NCBI GenBank assembly: GCA_011524905.1
Contig: WTJI01000020.1
Location: 10,747 to 74,746, forward strand
Length of the DNA: 64,000 bases
Origin: Flavobacteriales bacterium
GTDB taxonomy: Bacteria; Bacteroidota; Bacteroidia; Flavobacteriales; Flavobacteriaceae
Direction of reading: 5' to 3'
Shown here: piece after piece, positions 34,615 through 43,661 of the stretch
Numbering within the stretch: position 1 is the first letter of the stretch
Layout of the letters: each line of letters begins with the position of its first letter
The notes under the pieces: model-generated
Told to the model about the DNA's origin: nothing
The model's database searches: none
What the model saw: the letters and a program-made list of their open reading frames with translations, nothing else
Program-made: the position numbers and the translations under genes

Positions 34615-35064
34615 ATGTATAGATCGGGTTGCCCAGTAACTAACGTCCTGGATTTAATCGGTGATCGATGGTCCTTGGTCATCATTCGGGATCTTTTTAT
34701 GGGAAGAAAAACATTTAAAGAATTCTTAAGTTCACCTGAAGGGATTGCTACCAATATACTTTCATCACGCTTACAATCGCTTTTAAATCATGGATTAATC
34801 AACTACACATTTAGTCCAAAGAATAAAAAAATTAAATATTACTATCTTGAAAATAGAGGCATTGACTTATATCCAGTTATGTATGAAATGTCAATGTGGA
34901 GTGAACGTAACTTAGACAAACCTTTTCACCCCCTTTCAACAAAATGGTTTATTGACAATAAAGGGAAGCTTTCTGAAGAAGTTATTGCAAATGAAAAAAA
35001 GGCCTATTTAGAAATCCGCAAACAACTTTTTGAAGACATTCAAGCTGCCGATAAAATTCAATAA
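34615..35064 (+). CDS. HxlR-family transcriptional regulator
   Basis: A 149-residue winged-helix regulator. 'GCPVTNVLDLIGDRWSLVII' and 'SSRLQSLLNHGLINYTF' are the HxlR signature, including the N-terminal Cys that can sense electrophiles or redox state. It is the first gene of the acyl-CoA oxidation cluster: its stop codon TAA is directly followed by the ATG of the 3-hydroxyacyl-CoA dehydrogenase gene. It therefore probably autoregulates and controls the cluster, possibly through the palindrome upstream. Confidence 0.92.
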   Translation: MYRSGCPVTNVLDLIGDRWSLVIIRDLFMGRKTFKEFLSSPEGIATNILSSRLQSLLNHGLINYTFSPKNKKIKYYYLENRGIDLYPVMYEMSMWSERNLDKPFHPLSTKWFIDNKGKLSEEVIANEKKAYLEIRKQLFEDIQAADKIQ

Positions 35065-35958
35065 ATGACTTTCAACAGAATTACAGTCGTGGGCGCTGGA
35101 ACAATGGGAAATGGCATAGCTCATGTCTTTGCACAATACGGCTTTAACGTCACACTCTGTGATCCCAACCAAGCTCAATTAGATTTAGCATTAGAAACGA
35201 TTTCTAAGAATTTGGATCGGCAGTTGCAGAAAGGAAAGTTAACACAAGAATCTAAGGCTGCGAGTTTAAACAATATTGAAATAAGCACGCAACCCAAATT
35301 GATCTTCCCGCATTCTGACATGATTATAGAAGCGGTACCCGAAAATATGTCAATCAAAAGAGAAGTTTTTGAGCAAATTGGCAAATACAAATCCAAACAC
35401 TGTTTAGTGGCAAGCAACACCTCTTCTTTATCTATAACCGCCCTAGGGGCTATGACGCAAACACCTGAGCAATTTATAGGAATGCATTTTATGAATCCAG
35501 TACCTGTCATGCCATTGGTTGAAGTTATTGTGGGTCACAGAACAGCCCAAAAAACTGTCGACGCTGTTGTTGCGCTTAGCCAAAAAATTAATAAAAAGCC
35601 TTTCATTGTAAACGATTATCCAGGCTTTGTTGCCAACCGGATTGCACTCCCTATGATTAATGAAGCCATCGAAGCGCTAGAACTAGGTGTTGGTGGGGTA
35701 TTGGAAATTGATCAAATCATGAAGCTAGGGATGGGTCACCCTATGGGACCGCTTCAATTAGCTGACTTTATTGGCCTCGATGTTTGTTTAGCCATTTTAG
35801 AAATTTTACACAAAGAACTGGGTAAAGACAAATACGCACCATCAATCTTGTTGCGTAAAATGGTGTTGGCCCAACATTTAGGTCGCAAGTCGGGCATCGG
35901 TTTTTATGACTACCAATCAGATATAAAAAATCCCACAATAGCACCACAATTTACGTAG
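35065..35958 (+). CDS. 3-hydroxybutyryl-CoA dehydrogenase (short-chain 3-hydroxyacyl-CoA dehydrogenase)
   Basis: NAD-dependent oxidation of 3-hydroxyacyl-CoA. The 297-residue protein has the NAD site 'VVGAGTMGNGIAHVFAQYGF' and the catalytic His region 'GMHFMNPVPVMPLVEVI', then 'NDYPGFVANRIALPMINEAI' and the C-terminal dimer domain. It is fused translationally end-to-start with the regulator gene (TAA-ATG). In this cluster it would act after the enoyl-CoA hydratase; the thiolase is not here but one is encoded at 49.6 kb. Confidence 0.95.
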   Translation: MTFNRITVVGAGTMGNGIAHVFAQYGFNVTLCDPNQAQLDLALETISKNLDRQLQKGKLTQESKAASLNNIEISTQPKLIFPHSDMIIEAVPENMSIKREVFEQIGKYKSKHCLVASNTSSLSITALGAMTQTPEQFIGMHFMNPVPVMPLVEVIVGHRTAQKTVDAVVALSQKINKKPFIVNDYPGFVANRIALPMINEAIEALELGVGGVLEIDQIMKLGMGHPMGPLQLADFIGLDVCLAILEILHKELGKDKYAPSILLRKMVLAQHLGRKSGIGFYDYQSDIKNPTIAPQFT

Positions 35959-35961
35959 GTA

Positions 35962-36831
35962 ATGCCCCTATTTAAAAATGATACGTTCCGAGATCTCGTT
36001 CTTCTTAACTTGGGCATACTGTGCATTAGCACCTCTGGCATTCTAGGTCGAACCATTTATCTAGATCCTACCCAGACAATATTTTGGCGTGCGCTCATTG
36101 CTTTTTTTTGCCTGCTTGGAATCACCCTCCTTCAACGGAAGAAAATTTATCATCTATGTATCTCTGCCCCCTGGCCTTTGTTGATTAGCGGCATTCTCCT
36201 TGGATTACATTGGGTGACTTACTTTTTTGCACTGCAGTGGTCAAGTGTAGCGATTGGAATGCTGTCTTTGTATACGTTCCCGATCATAACTGCATTCCTA
36301 GAACCATTTTTTGGTCATGAAACATTTAAAACCAAGCATCTTTACCTAGGACTCGCTATGCTTTTTGGAATTTACCTAATCAGCCCAGAAATTGATTGGG
36401 AAAATCAACAGTTTCTCGCTGTAGCCATGGGGGTTTTTTCTGCCTTTTGTTTTGCCTTCAGAAACCTATTGATCAAGAAGCTCAGTAAAGTCAATGATGG
36501 TCAGTCTATTATGACTGTTCAGGTGGCTATCGTAGGTGTTTTCTTACTCCCATGGGGCATTCAAAGTGATTCCGCTATCCTTTTAGAAAATAGCAGCCAA
36601 CTCTTTTTTTTGGCCTTGGTTACCACCGTTATTGGACATAGTCTCTTCCTCCAAAGCTTTCAAAAGTTTTCCATAACCACAGCTAGTTTGATCAGTTGTA
36701 TGCAACCACTCTATGGAATAATTATGGGATTCGTTTTTTTGGATGAATTGCCCGATATCAAAACACTTTTTGGAGGTGCTATCATTCTTACTGCTGTCGG
36801 TTGGGAAATCTACAGCATTCAAAAAAAATGA
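35962..36831 (+). CDS. EamA/DMT-family transporter
   Basis: A 289-residue membrane protein with ten hydrophobic segments in two EamA halves ('GLHWVTYFFALQWSSVAIGM' and 'SLISCMQPLYGIIMGFVFLD'). DMT proteins export metabolites or amino acids. It is inserted three bases after the dehydrogenase gene inside the beta-oxidation run, so it may export an acid or amine made there; substrate not known. Confidence 0.9.
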   Translation: MPLFKNDTFRDLVLLNLGILCISTSGILGRTIYLDPTQTIFWRALIAFFCLLGITLLQRKKIYHLCISAPWPLLISGILLGLHWVTYFFALQWSSVAIGMLSLYTFPIITAFLEPFFGHETFKTKHLYLGLAMLFGIYLISPEIDWENQQFLAVAMGVFSAFCFAFRNLLIKKLSKVNDGQSIMTVQVAIVGVFLLPWGIQSDSAILLENSSQLFFLALVTTVIGHSLFLQSFQKFSITTASLISCMQPLYGIIMGFVFLDELPDIKTLFGGAIILTAVGWEIYSIQKK

Positions 36832-36883
36832 CACTGTGTCTAAAAAAATAGGTAAATTATTTTTCTATCAATAGATTAGCTAC

Positions 36884-36891
36884 TACATTTG
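36884..36891 (+). promoter_or_regulatory. -7 promoter element (TAnnTTTG) of the enoyl-CoA hydratase gene
   Basis: TACATTTG matches the consensus exactly, 26 bases before the ATG at 36918, in the 86-base gap after the DMT gene. It suggests that the hydratase-dehydrogenase-ETF run has its own promoter in addition to read-through. Confidence 0.45.
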
Positions 36892-36917
36892 ACGTAAATA
36901 CGAACCCCTGTTTAAGC

Positions 36918-37709
36918 ATGGAATTGCCAAAAAACTTTCTCTTTGAACTTAACAACCACATAGCGACTGTCACACTTAATAGACCAAAGGCGCTGAATGC
37001 GCTGAACAAAGATGTGATGGAAGAACTACATGATTTCTTTAGCAATCAACTGCCACAAATGGGTTGTAAGGGAGTTGTTTTAACAGGAAGCGGAGACCGA
37101 GCTTTTGCAGCAGGAGCCGACATCAAAGAGTTTATGACCATGGATCGCATTCAAATGGAAGCCCAATCTAAATTGGGGCATCAACTTATGTTTGCCATCG
37201 AAAAAAGTCCGATTCCCGTTGTAGCTGCCATCGAAGGATATGCTTTAGGGGGTGGTTTCGAATTGGCACTTGCTTGCCATTTGCGGGTCGGCTCTGAAAA
37301 AGCACGAATGGGAAATCCCGAAGTAAATCTCGGTATAATACCTGGTTATGGAGCCACACAACGCCTTCCGCAACTGGTCGGCCGCGGACGCAGTCTTGAT
37401 ATCATGATGACAGCACGCATGATAGACGCCAATGAAGCATTGGAATGGGGGTTGCTCAATCGAATTGCTCCCGTCGGAAAAACCGTATCAGTAGCAAAGG
37501 AAATTATCACACTAATTGGCACCAAAGGCCCCATGGCTATCACCAAAGTCATTGAGACAGTTGATGCCTACTATGATAAAAATAAAGATGGGTTTGCCGA
37601 GGAAGTAGCCACTTTTGGTAGTTTATCTGCACTAGACGAATTCAAAGAAGGCACAAAGGCTTTTGTAGAAAATAGACCTGTAAATTTTAAAAATCAGGAT
37701 GGAATTTAA
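36918..37709 (+). CDS. Enoyl-CoA hydratase/isomerase
   Basis: Adds water to trans-2-enoyl-CoA. A 263-residue crotonase-fold protein with oxyanion-hole segments 'AFAAGADIKEFMTM' and 'ALGGGFELALACHL', and the catalytic Glu pair in 'GNPEVNLGIIPGYGATQRL'. All the residues expected of a hydratase (rather than only an isomerase) seem present. Overlaps the next gene by 11 bases, so translation is coupled to the acyl-CoA dehydrogenase. Confidence 0.94.
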   Translation: MELPKNFLFELNNHIATVTLNRPKALNALNKDVMEELHDFFSNQLPQMGCKGVVLTGSGDRAFAAGADIKEFMTMDRIQMEAQSKLGHQLMFAIEKSPIPVVAAIEGYALGGGFELALACHLRVGSEKARMGNPEVNLGIIPGYGATQRLPQLVGRGRSLDIMMTARMIDANEALEWGLLNRIAPVGKTVSVAKEIITLIGTKGPMAITKVIETVDAYYDKNKDGFAEEVATFGSLSALDEFKEGTKAFVENRPVNFKNQDGI

Positions 37710-38859
37710 ACTTTCAGAAGAACACCTTGCCGTACGAGAAGCTGCCAAAGACTTTGCCGAAACACGCTTGTTAGAAGGTGTAATCGAAAGGGACAACAAC
37801 CGGGTTCATCCAACCGAGCAAGTCAAAGAAATGGGTGCATTGGGCTTTATGGGTATTATGACCAGCCCACAATATGGTGGGAGTGGTATGGACACATTAT
37901 CCTATGCCCTAGCCATTGAAGAAATTGCCAAAATTGATGCAAGTGCTGCAGTAATTATGAGCGCACACAACTCGCTTTGTCTTTGGGCAATAGAAGCCTA
38001 CGGTACAGAAGAACAAAAACATAAATATCTCTCACCTTTAGCAAAAGGACTGGCCTTAGGCTGCTTTTGTCTTTCTGAACCAGAGGCTGGAAGCGATGCA
38101 ACTATGCAACGAACAACCGCTATCGATAAAGGTGATCACTACTTACTAAATGGTGTGAAAAATTGGATCACCAATGGCGGACAATCTGAATATCAACTTG
38201 TCATTGCACAAACTGACCCTGAAAAAAAACACCGAGGCATCAATGCGCTCATTATTGAGAAAAACTGGCAAGGTGTTACCATTGGACCAAAAGAAGACAA
38301 ACTGGGAATCCGCTCTTCTGACACACATGCGATCAATTATACTGATGTCAAAGTGCCTAAGGCCAATAGGCTCGGGGCCGATGGTTTTGGTTTTAAGCTT
38401 GCCATGCAAATTCTCGAAGGTGGACGCATTGGAATTGCGGCACAAGCTTTGGGTATTGCAGCGGGTGCCTACGAACGCTCAGTAGCCTATGCACAAGAAA
38501 GAAAAGCCTTCGGTAAACCGATAGCTGAACACCAAGCCATTGCTTTCAAATTAGCTGACATGGCAGTTGACATTGAAGCGGCTCGAATGCTGGTGTATCG
38601 TGCAGCCTTTCTCAAAGATCAAAAACAAGACTATGGATATGCTAGTGCTATGGCCAAATTAAAAGCCTCTGAAGTCGCCATGAAACACACCATAGAAGCC
38701 GTGCAAATTCATGGAGGTAATGGTTATGTCAAAGAATACCATGTGGAAAGAATGATGCGAGATGCCAAAATCACCCAAATCTATGAAGGTACTTCAGAAA
38801 TACACAAAATTATTTTAGCTAGAAATATATTGAAAGGTGAACTTGCTTTGCCGCTATAA
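37699..38859 (+). CDS. Acyl-CoA dehydrogenase (short-chain/branched type)
   Basis: FAD enzyme making 2-enoyl-CoA. A 386-residue protein of typical length, with 'CFCLSEPEAGSDATMQRTTA', 'NGVKNWITNGGQSEYQLVIA', 'AYERSVAYAQERKAFGKPIA' and the catalytic base Glu about 363 in 'IYEGTSEIHKIILARNIL'. The base position matches short-chain/butyryl-type enzymes. It passes electrons to the ETF encoded next. Confidence 0.95.
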   Translation: MEFKLSEEHLAVREAAKDFAETRLLEGVIERDNNRVHPTEQVKEMGALGFMGIMTSPQYGGSGMDTLSYALAIEEIAKIDASAAVIMSAHNSLCLWAIEAYGTEEQKHKYLSPLAKGLALGCFCLSEPEAGSDATMQRTTAIDKGDHYLLNGVKNWITNGGQSEYQLVIAQTDPEKKHRGINALIIEKNWQGVTIGPKEDKLGIRSSDTHAINYTDVKVPKANRLGADGFGFKLAMQILEGGRIGIAAQALGIAAGAYERSVAYAQERKAFGKPIAEHQAIAFKLADMAVDIEAARMLVYRAAFLKDQKQDYGYASAMAKLKASEVAMKHTIEAVQIHGGNGYVKEYHVERMMRDAKITQIYEGTSEIHKIILARNILKGELALPL

Positions 38860-38878
38860 CGATTAATACTTTTAAAAA

Positions 38879-39625
38879 ATGAAAATTTTAGTTTGTATTA
38901 GCCATGTTCCTGACACGACATCAAAGATCAACTTTGTGGAAGGAGATACGCAATTTGATACCCAAGGGGTACAATACATTATTAACCCCAACGACGAATT
39001 TGGATTGACACGCGCCATGTGGTTCAAAGAAAAAAATGGTGCTAGTGTTGATGTGATTAATGTGGGTGGCCCAGAAACTGAGGCCACACTCAGAAAAGCG
39101 CTAGCCATTGGGGCAGACAATGCCATTCGCGTCAATACCCCAGCCAAAGAAGCCATTCAGGTTGCCAAAGAAATTGTGTCTGTCATCCAACAAAACCAAT
39201 ATGATTTGATCATTGCTGGCCGAGAATCCATTGATTACAATGGTGGAATGGTTCCTGGGATGATTGCTGCTCTAACAGGAATGAATTATCTGAACAACTG
39301 CATCGGCCTTGAAATTGATGCGAATTTAGCAACAGCAATACGAGAAATGGACGGCGGAAAAGAGACGGTAACAGCACCGCTTCCGCTTGTAATTGGAGCA
39401 CAAAAGGGATTGGTAGAAGAAAGTGATTTAAGAATACCCAATATGCGTGGGATTATGATGGCACGAAAAAAACCCCTGACTGTCATGGAACCACAGGAAA
39501 TGAGCGAACAAGTAACCTCTGTTTCCTTTGAAAAACCTGCTCCAAAAGGAGATGTGAAATTAATAGATCCCGAAAATATTGATGAATTGATCGCTTTACT
39601 TCACAATGAAGCAAAAGTGATTTAA
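38879..39625 (+). CDS. etfB: Electron transfer flavoprotein beta subunit
   Basis: A 248-residue subunit with 'KILVCISHVPDTTSKINFVE', 'NPNDEFGLTRAM', 'LIIAGRESIDYNGGMVPGMI' and the late EtfB-type signature region 'DLRIPNMRGIMMARKKPLTV'. Binds AMP and, with the alpha subunit, carries electrons from the acyl-CoA dehydrogenase to the quinone pool. 19 bases after the dehydrogenase, 14 before etfA. Confidence 0.95.
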   Translation: MKILVCISHVPDTTSKINFVEGDTQFDTQGVQYIINPNDEFGLTRAMWFKEKNGASVDVINVGGPETEATLRKALAIGADNAIRVNTPAKEAIQVAKEIVSVIQQNQYDLIIAGRESIDYNGGMVPGMIAALTGMNYLNNCIGLEIDANLATAIREMDGGKETVTAPLPLVIGAQKGLVEESDLRIPNMRGIMMARKKPLTVMEPQEMSEQVTSVSFEKPAPKGDVKLIDPENIDELIALLHNEAKVI

Positions 39626-39639
39626 CTAAAAAAAATAGT

Positions 39640-40596
39640 ATGTCAGTAGTAATATATGCCGAATCAGAAAAAGGACAATTAAAAAAAATCGCCCTAGAAT
39701 TGGCTTCCTATGGAAAAGCCATTGCAGCAGAACTCCAAACGGAATTAGTAGCGGTAACAATTAATTGTGAGAATAATGAAAGTCTAGGTGAATATGGTGT
39801 TGATAAAGTGCTAACTGTTGAGCACCAAGGCGCCTTCAATGCCCAGCAATATGCAACTATTATTGCGGAGGCAGCCAGAAGCCAATCTGTTGCAGTCGCC
39901 GTTGTAAGTTCTAGTGCAGACAGCAGATTCTTAGCACCACTCTTAGCAATCCAACTCGAAGCAGGATATGTGTCTAACGTTGTTGCAACTCCCATAAGCA
40001 CAAGTCCTTTTCAAGTCAAACGTTCTGTTTTCACCAATAAAGCATTTAATATCAGTGAAATAAATACAGAAGTGAAACTCATTGGCCTATCCAAAAACGC
40101 CTTTGGTCTTCACCCTCATCCTACAACCGCTACTGTATCTTCATTTGAAGCCAGTTCCAATACTTCCACCATGGAAGTGCAATCAGTTGACCAAGCTAGT
40201 GATAGTGTTACCATTGCTGATGCTGAAATCGTTGTATCGGGTGGACGAGGATTGAAAGGGCCTGAAAACTGGCATTTAATTGAAAACCTTGCAAGCACCC
40301 TTGGAGCTGCAACAGCTTGTTCTAAGCCTGTATCTGATATGGGATGGCGCCCCCACAGTGAACACGTTGGTCAGACGGGAAAACCAGTTGCATCTAATCT
40401 ATATATCGCCATAGGTGTTTCTGGTGCCATTCAACATTTGGCAGGTATTAATGCCTCCAAGGTTAAAGTCGTCATCAATAGCGATCCCGAAGCGCCTTTT
40501 TTCAAAGCTGCTGATTATGGTATCGTTGGGGATGCTTTTGAGGTTGTACCTAAAATGATTGAAAAATTCAAAGCCTTTCAGGCAGAAAACGCCTAG
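39640..40596 (+). CDS. etfA: Electron transfer flavoprotein alpha subunit
   Basis: A 318-residue FAD-binding subunit. The C-terminal domain shows 'IVVSGGRGLKGPENWHLIEN', 'DMGWRPHSEHVGQTGKPVAS', 'YIAIGVSGAIQHLAGINASK' and 'VVINSDPEAPFFKAADYGIV', all EtfA landmarks. Its TAG stop overlaps the stop of the convergent thioesterase gene inside one CTAG, so the two genes share the four bases. Confidence 0.96.
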   Translation: MSVVIYAESEKGQLKKIALELASYGKAIAAELQTELVAVTINCENNESLGEYGVDKVLTVEHQGAFNAQQYATIIAEAARSQSVAVAVVSSSADSRFLAPLLAIQLEAGYVSNVVATPISTSPFQVKRSVFTNKAFNISEINTEVKLIGLSKNAFGLHPHPTTATVSSFEASSNTSTMEVQSVDQASDSVTIADAEIVVSGGRGLKGPENWHLIENLASTLGAATACSKPVSDMGWRPHSEHVGQTGKPVASNLYIAIGVSGAIQHLAGINASKVKVVINSDPEAPFFKAADYGIVGDAFEVVPKMIEKFKAFQAENA

Positions 40597-40964
40597 TCTT
40601 GTATTTTTTGTTTGTTGCCTTGTTTGTCAACGGCAACAAAAACAATGTCACAAGCACAGTTTTCCAATCGTCTATTGGAAACTAAGTTTTCGCTACATAC
40701 AGTTACGTGCATCCTTATGGAAGTGGTTCCCTTTTGGAGCACTCGTGCATGCAGATGAACTAAATCACCAATAGAAATAGGATTAATAAATTCTATCCCG
40801 TCTACATATTTAGTGACACAGTACTTATGGGTATGTTGTACTGCAAGCGCATAAGCTGCCTCGTCAATCCACTTCATCACATTGCCTCCATGAACCGATC
40901 CAAAATAATTAACATCGGTTGGTTGTGCTAAAAAAGACATTTCTATTTCGTTGTTTTTCTTCAT
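40593..40964 (-). CDS. Acyl-CoA thioesterase, YciA/ACOT-type hotdog
   Basis: A 123-residue hotdog-fold protein: 'MSFLAQPTDVNYFGSVHGGN' with the catalytic Asp/His-Gly-Gly surroundings and 'KWIDEAAYALAVQHT', followed by 'FINPISIGDLVHLHARVLQK'. It hydrolyses acyl-CoA to free acid and CoA and could prevent CoA trapping by the neighbouring beta-oxidation cluster. Convergent to etfA with stop codons sharing CTAG. Confidence 0.92.
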   Translation of the reverse strand: MKKNNEIEMSFLAQPTDVNYFGSVHGGNVMKWIDEAAYALAVQHTHKYCVTKYVDGIEFINPISIGDLVHLHARVLQKGTTSIRMHVTVCSENLVSNRRLENCACDIVFVAVDKQGNKQKIQD

Positions 40965-41027
40965 GGTTGTATTTGCATTTGACTATTGGCAAAATTATAG
41001 TTAAAATTACAGCTATTGATAACCATA

Positions 41028-41594
41028 ATGTATCGTTTCATCCTGGCTTTTTTGTTTGTAAGTATAATCAAAGGGCCTCTACATGCCCAAAAAAGAAAAG
41101 TACTCCGCCCACAAAAGCCTCTAGTGGTTTTGAATACCAATCGGACTTTGAATGCCGCCAAAGCCAAGCGGGCCTTTTTTTTGAAGGAAAAATTAAATCC
41201 TTTACAACTTGATTCAATTGCGGTAAAACACAGACTCCGATTTGTAGAACTTTATGCCGAAAGAAATTTGGTTGGTCAACTTGGATGTGAAATTTTTACC
41301 GCCCTATATAATCTCTCAAACGACAACTTTATATCCCATAAAAGTATGCGCTTGGTAAGCACAGAAAAAGACCCTCAATTGGTCCGAAAAAAACTTCCCC
41401 TAATCAAACAAATACTAACAGAAGAGAAAATTTTTGACTTAGACCTTCCAGTAAGAGTATCTCACGTTTCAGGATCTAGTTTGGGCTTGTATTTCGACAT
41501 TGATTTTACACTTCGAGACACTTTAATTCAGGCTCATGTTGACTACAGGTATAACAACAAAAAAAGTCGTATCATTGTCTATGATGACCAATAA
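41028..41594 (+). CDS. Secreted protein of unknown function
   Basis: A 188-residue exported protein; ATG 41028 gives a signal peptide (MYRFILAFLFVSIIKGPLHAQ), whereas the track start is a TTG. The mature part is basic and alpha/beta ('RTLNAAKAKRAFFLKEKLNP', 'VSGSSLGLYFDIDFTLRDTL'). No family recognised. The ThuA gene begins inside its last codons (overlap 14 bases), so the two are coupled and may act together in the periplasm. Confidence 0.72.
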   Translation: MYRFILAFLFVSIIKGPLHAQKRKVLRPQKPLVVLNTNRTLNAAKAKRAFFLKEKLNPLQLDSIAVKHRLRFVELYAERNLVGQLGCEIFTALYNLSNDNFISHKSMRLVSTEKDPQLVRKKLPLIKQILTEEKIFDLDLPVRVSHVSGSSLGLYFDIDFTLRDTLIQAHVDYRYNNKKSRIIVYDDQ

Positions 41595-42345
41595 AATATA
41601 TTTCCTGCTTGCTTTATTTGTGCACATGAGTATTGTGAATGCGCAACAAAGCATAGACACACTTGTTTATCATTCAGCCCAACAAAAAACAGTTTTTATC
41701 TTGACTGCCACAGCTGGCTATTATCATAAAGAAGCTATTCCTGCTGGTAAACAATTACTCCAAAAGTTGGCTGAAAAAAACACGTTCAACCTGATGCATT
41801 CAAGCCAATCAAAAGCTTTGGAGGCAATGGATTTATCACAAACAGCAGCTGTTGTTTTTTTATGTACTACCTTAGACATTTTAGACAAGAAACAAGAAGA
41901 AGTTTTCCAGGGATTTATCAGAAATGGCGGCGGGTTTGTTGGTATTCATGCGGCGGCGGACACCGAATACGATTGGCCATGGTACGGTCAATTGGTCGGC
42001 GCTTATTTTGAATCTCATCCGCCAGGCACCCCCCTTGCTAGGCTCACAACAATTGATCCACAAAATCCGTTTACCAATCACCTGCCACAATCATGGGAAA
42101 TCTATGATGAATGGTATAATTATAATTTTCAAAACCCAAACATTATAAGCTTGCTTAATTTGGAAGAATCAAGTTACGCAGGTGGAAAAAATGGACCAAA
42201 ACATCCTATCAGTTGGTACCATTCATTTGATGGAGGACGATCATTCTATACCGGTCTAGGTCATAAAGCAGAAGTTTATGAAGACCCCCGCTTTGTTCAG
42301 TTTTTAGAGAAAGGACTGGCCTATGCTATGGGTGTCTCATTTTAA
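41581..42345 (+). CDS. ThuA-domain secreted protein
   Basis: A ThuA-like (trehalose utilisation) glutamine-amidotransferase-fold protein with signal peptide (ending 'MSIVNAQ'). 'KTVFILTATAGYYHKEAIPA', 'FIRNGGGFVGIHAAADTEYD', 'YEDPRFVQFLEKGLAYAMG' match the family. ThuA proteins are found with sugar oxidation and sugar-degradation genes; activity is not established. I start at 41581 (adjacent ATGs at 41581 and 41584) because the track's longer start includes residues from the upstream gene's frame. It is followed by a convergent pterin dehydratase gene whose stop shares TTAA with its own stop. Confidence 0.9.
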   Translation: MMTNKIYFLLALFVHMSIVNAQQSIDTLVYHSAQQKTVFILTATAGYYHKEAIPAGKQLLQKLAEKNTFNLMHSSQSKALEAMDLSQTAAVVFLCTTLDILDKKQEEVFQGFIRNGGGFVGIHAAADTEYDWPWYGQLVGAYFESHPPGTPLARLTTIDPQNPFTNHLPQSWEIYDEWYNYNFQNPNIISLLNLEESSYAGGKNGPKHPISWYHSFDGGRSFYTGLGHKAEVYEDPRFVQFLEKGLAYAMGVSF

Positions 42346-42602
42346 AGAGTTCTTTCTTTTTGAAATTCCTCAATCCACAAATGATCTTTTGTTGTTATTC
42401 CGTTGGTCTCATGTGTCCACAACTCTAGAACTACCTCATTATAAAGATTGACAATTCTTGGGTGGTGTTGTAGTCTTTCTGATAAAATGCCCACTTTATT
42501 GATAAATGACAATGCCGCTTGAAAATCTTCAAAAATAAATCCCTGTGAAAAACGATTTTCTGAAAACTGCCACCCCCATTTTTTCCAATTATCTAACGTC
42601 AT
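42342..42602 (-). CDS. phhB: Pterin-4a-carbinolamine dehydratase
   Basis: An 86-residue protein. 'FEDFQAALSFINKVGILSER', 'LQHHPRIVNLYNEVVLELWT' (the HHP catalytic core) and 'HETNGITTKDH' define the PCD/DCoH family. It regenerates tetrahydrobiopterin after aromatic-amino-acid hydroxylation. It lies 8 bases downstream of the SMP-30 gene and is probably carried on the gluconate transcript, although its function is unrelated. Stop codon overlaps that of the ThuA gene within TTAA. Confidence 0.93.
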   Translation of the reverse strand: MTLDNWKKWGWQFSENRFSQGFIFEDFQAALSFINKVGILSERLQHHPRIVNLYNEVVLELWTHETNGITTKDHLWIEEFQKERTL

Positions 42603-42610
42603 AAGTCCGA

Positions 42611-43603
42611 TTAAGGTTTTAATTTGATCCGTGCTAATCGATCAAAAGTTGTGACATAAAGATAGGTTTCTGTGGTATCGAAAGCACAATTTGTGATTGC
42701 TTTTCCAAAATTTATAGTCCCCATTAATTCTCCTGTCGGCGAAAGGATAAGAATTCCATTGGGTCCAGTTGTAAAAATATGCCCAGATGAGTGGACCTTC
42801 ATCCCATCAAAATTACCGTCATATTTAGCCGCCAATTTGGATCCATCAAAAAAAACATCTTCCTGCCAATTGTTTGTTACTTCGTAGCGCATCATCAGTG
42901 GCATTTTAGGGTCAGAATTATTGACATACAAATAGCGTTCATCTAATGACAAAGCAATACCGTTGGGTCTACTGAGTTCTTTGGAGATAAGAATGACTTC
43001 TCCAGCGGCACTGTATTGAAAAATTCCATTGAACGGAATTTCCCTGTACAATTCTTCATCATAACTATTGGTTTCCTTGTTGTATAAGCCATAAGGGGGA
43101 TCAGTAAAATAAAAATCTCCCTTTCTACTGATTACCAAATCGTTTGGGCTATTAAACCTTTTGCCTTGATACGTGTCCACCAACGTCCCAAATGTTGGTT
43201 TTGTCCCTTCAATAGCTTCAATATATGCTACTCGGCGGTCACCATGCTGACATAAGATTAATTGATTCCCATAATAAACCACTCCGTTGGCGCCGTTGGA
43301 CCCGTTCTCAAAAGTTGGAGCATAGGATGTAAAGCCACTTGGGGCTAAATACACAGAAACGCCTTGTCCCTCTTTCCATAGATACATCTTGTTAGCAGCT
43401 ACATCAGTAAATAGTAAGCCTTGGTGCTGTGGACTCCATACTGGACCCTCAGAAACTTCATAAACCTTATCTGTGAGATATTCAATTGATGCCTGTGCTG
43501 ATATTATATCTGTCAATTCAGGATTAATGATGGTAACATCATCTCCGGAAGAACTTGAACAGGAAGCAAAAATTAAAGTGGCTAAGAGAATTATTTTTTT
43601 CAT
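42611..43603 (-). CDS. SMP-30/gluconolactonase-family lipoprotein
   Basis: A 330-residue lipoprotein (MKKIILLATLIFASCSSSSG, lipid Cys about 16) with a six-bladed SMP-30 beta-propeller: 'VSEGPVWSPQHQGLLFTDVA', 'FNSPNDLVISRKGDFYFTDP', 'SRPNGIALSLDERYLYVNNS', 'KYDGNFDGMKVHSSGHIFTT'. The metal-binding Glu, Asn and Asp positions appear conserved. As a periplasmic or outer-membrane lactonase it would open sugar lactones before uptake by the adjacent GntP permease. Start ATG 43603 chosen for the lipoprotein signal. Confidence 0.9.
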   Translation of the reverse strand: MKKIILLATLIFASCSSSSGDDVTIINPELTDIISAQASIEYLTDKVYEVSEGPVWSPQHQGLLFTDVAANKMYLWKEGQGVSVYLAPSGFTSYAPTFENGSNGANGVVYYGNQLILCQHGDRRVAYIEAIEGTKPTFGTLVDTYQGKRFNSPNDLVISRKGDFYFTDPPYGLYNKETNSYDEELYREIPFNGIFQYSAAGEVILISKELSRPNGIALSLDERYLYVNNSDPKMPLMMRYEVTNNWQEDVFFDGSKLAAKYDGNFDGMKVHSSGHIFTTGPNGILILSPTGELMGTINFGKAITNCAFDTTETYLYVTTFDRLARIKLKP

Positions 43604-43661
43604 CCTTCTGTAATTACGTCCCAAAAATAAAGCTTTTTAAAAATGGAAATATCTCTGGTTG

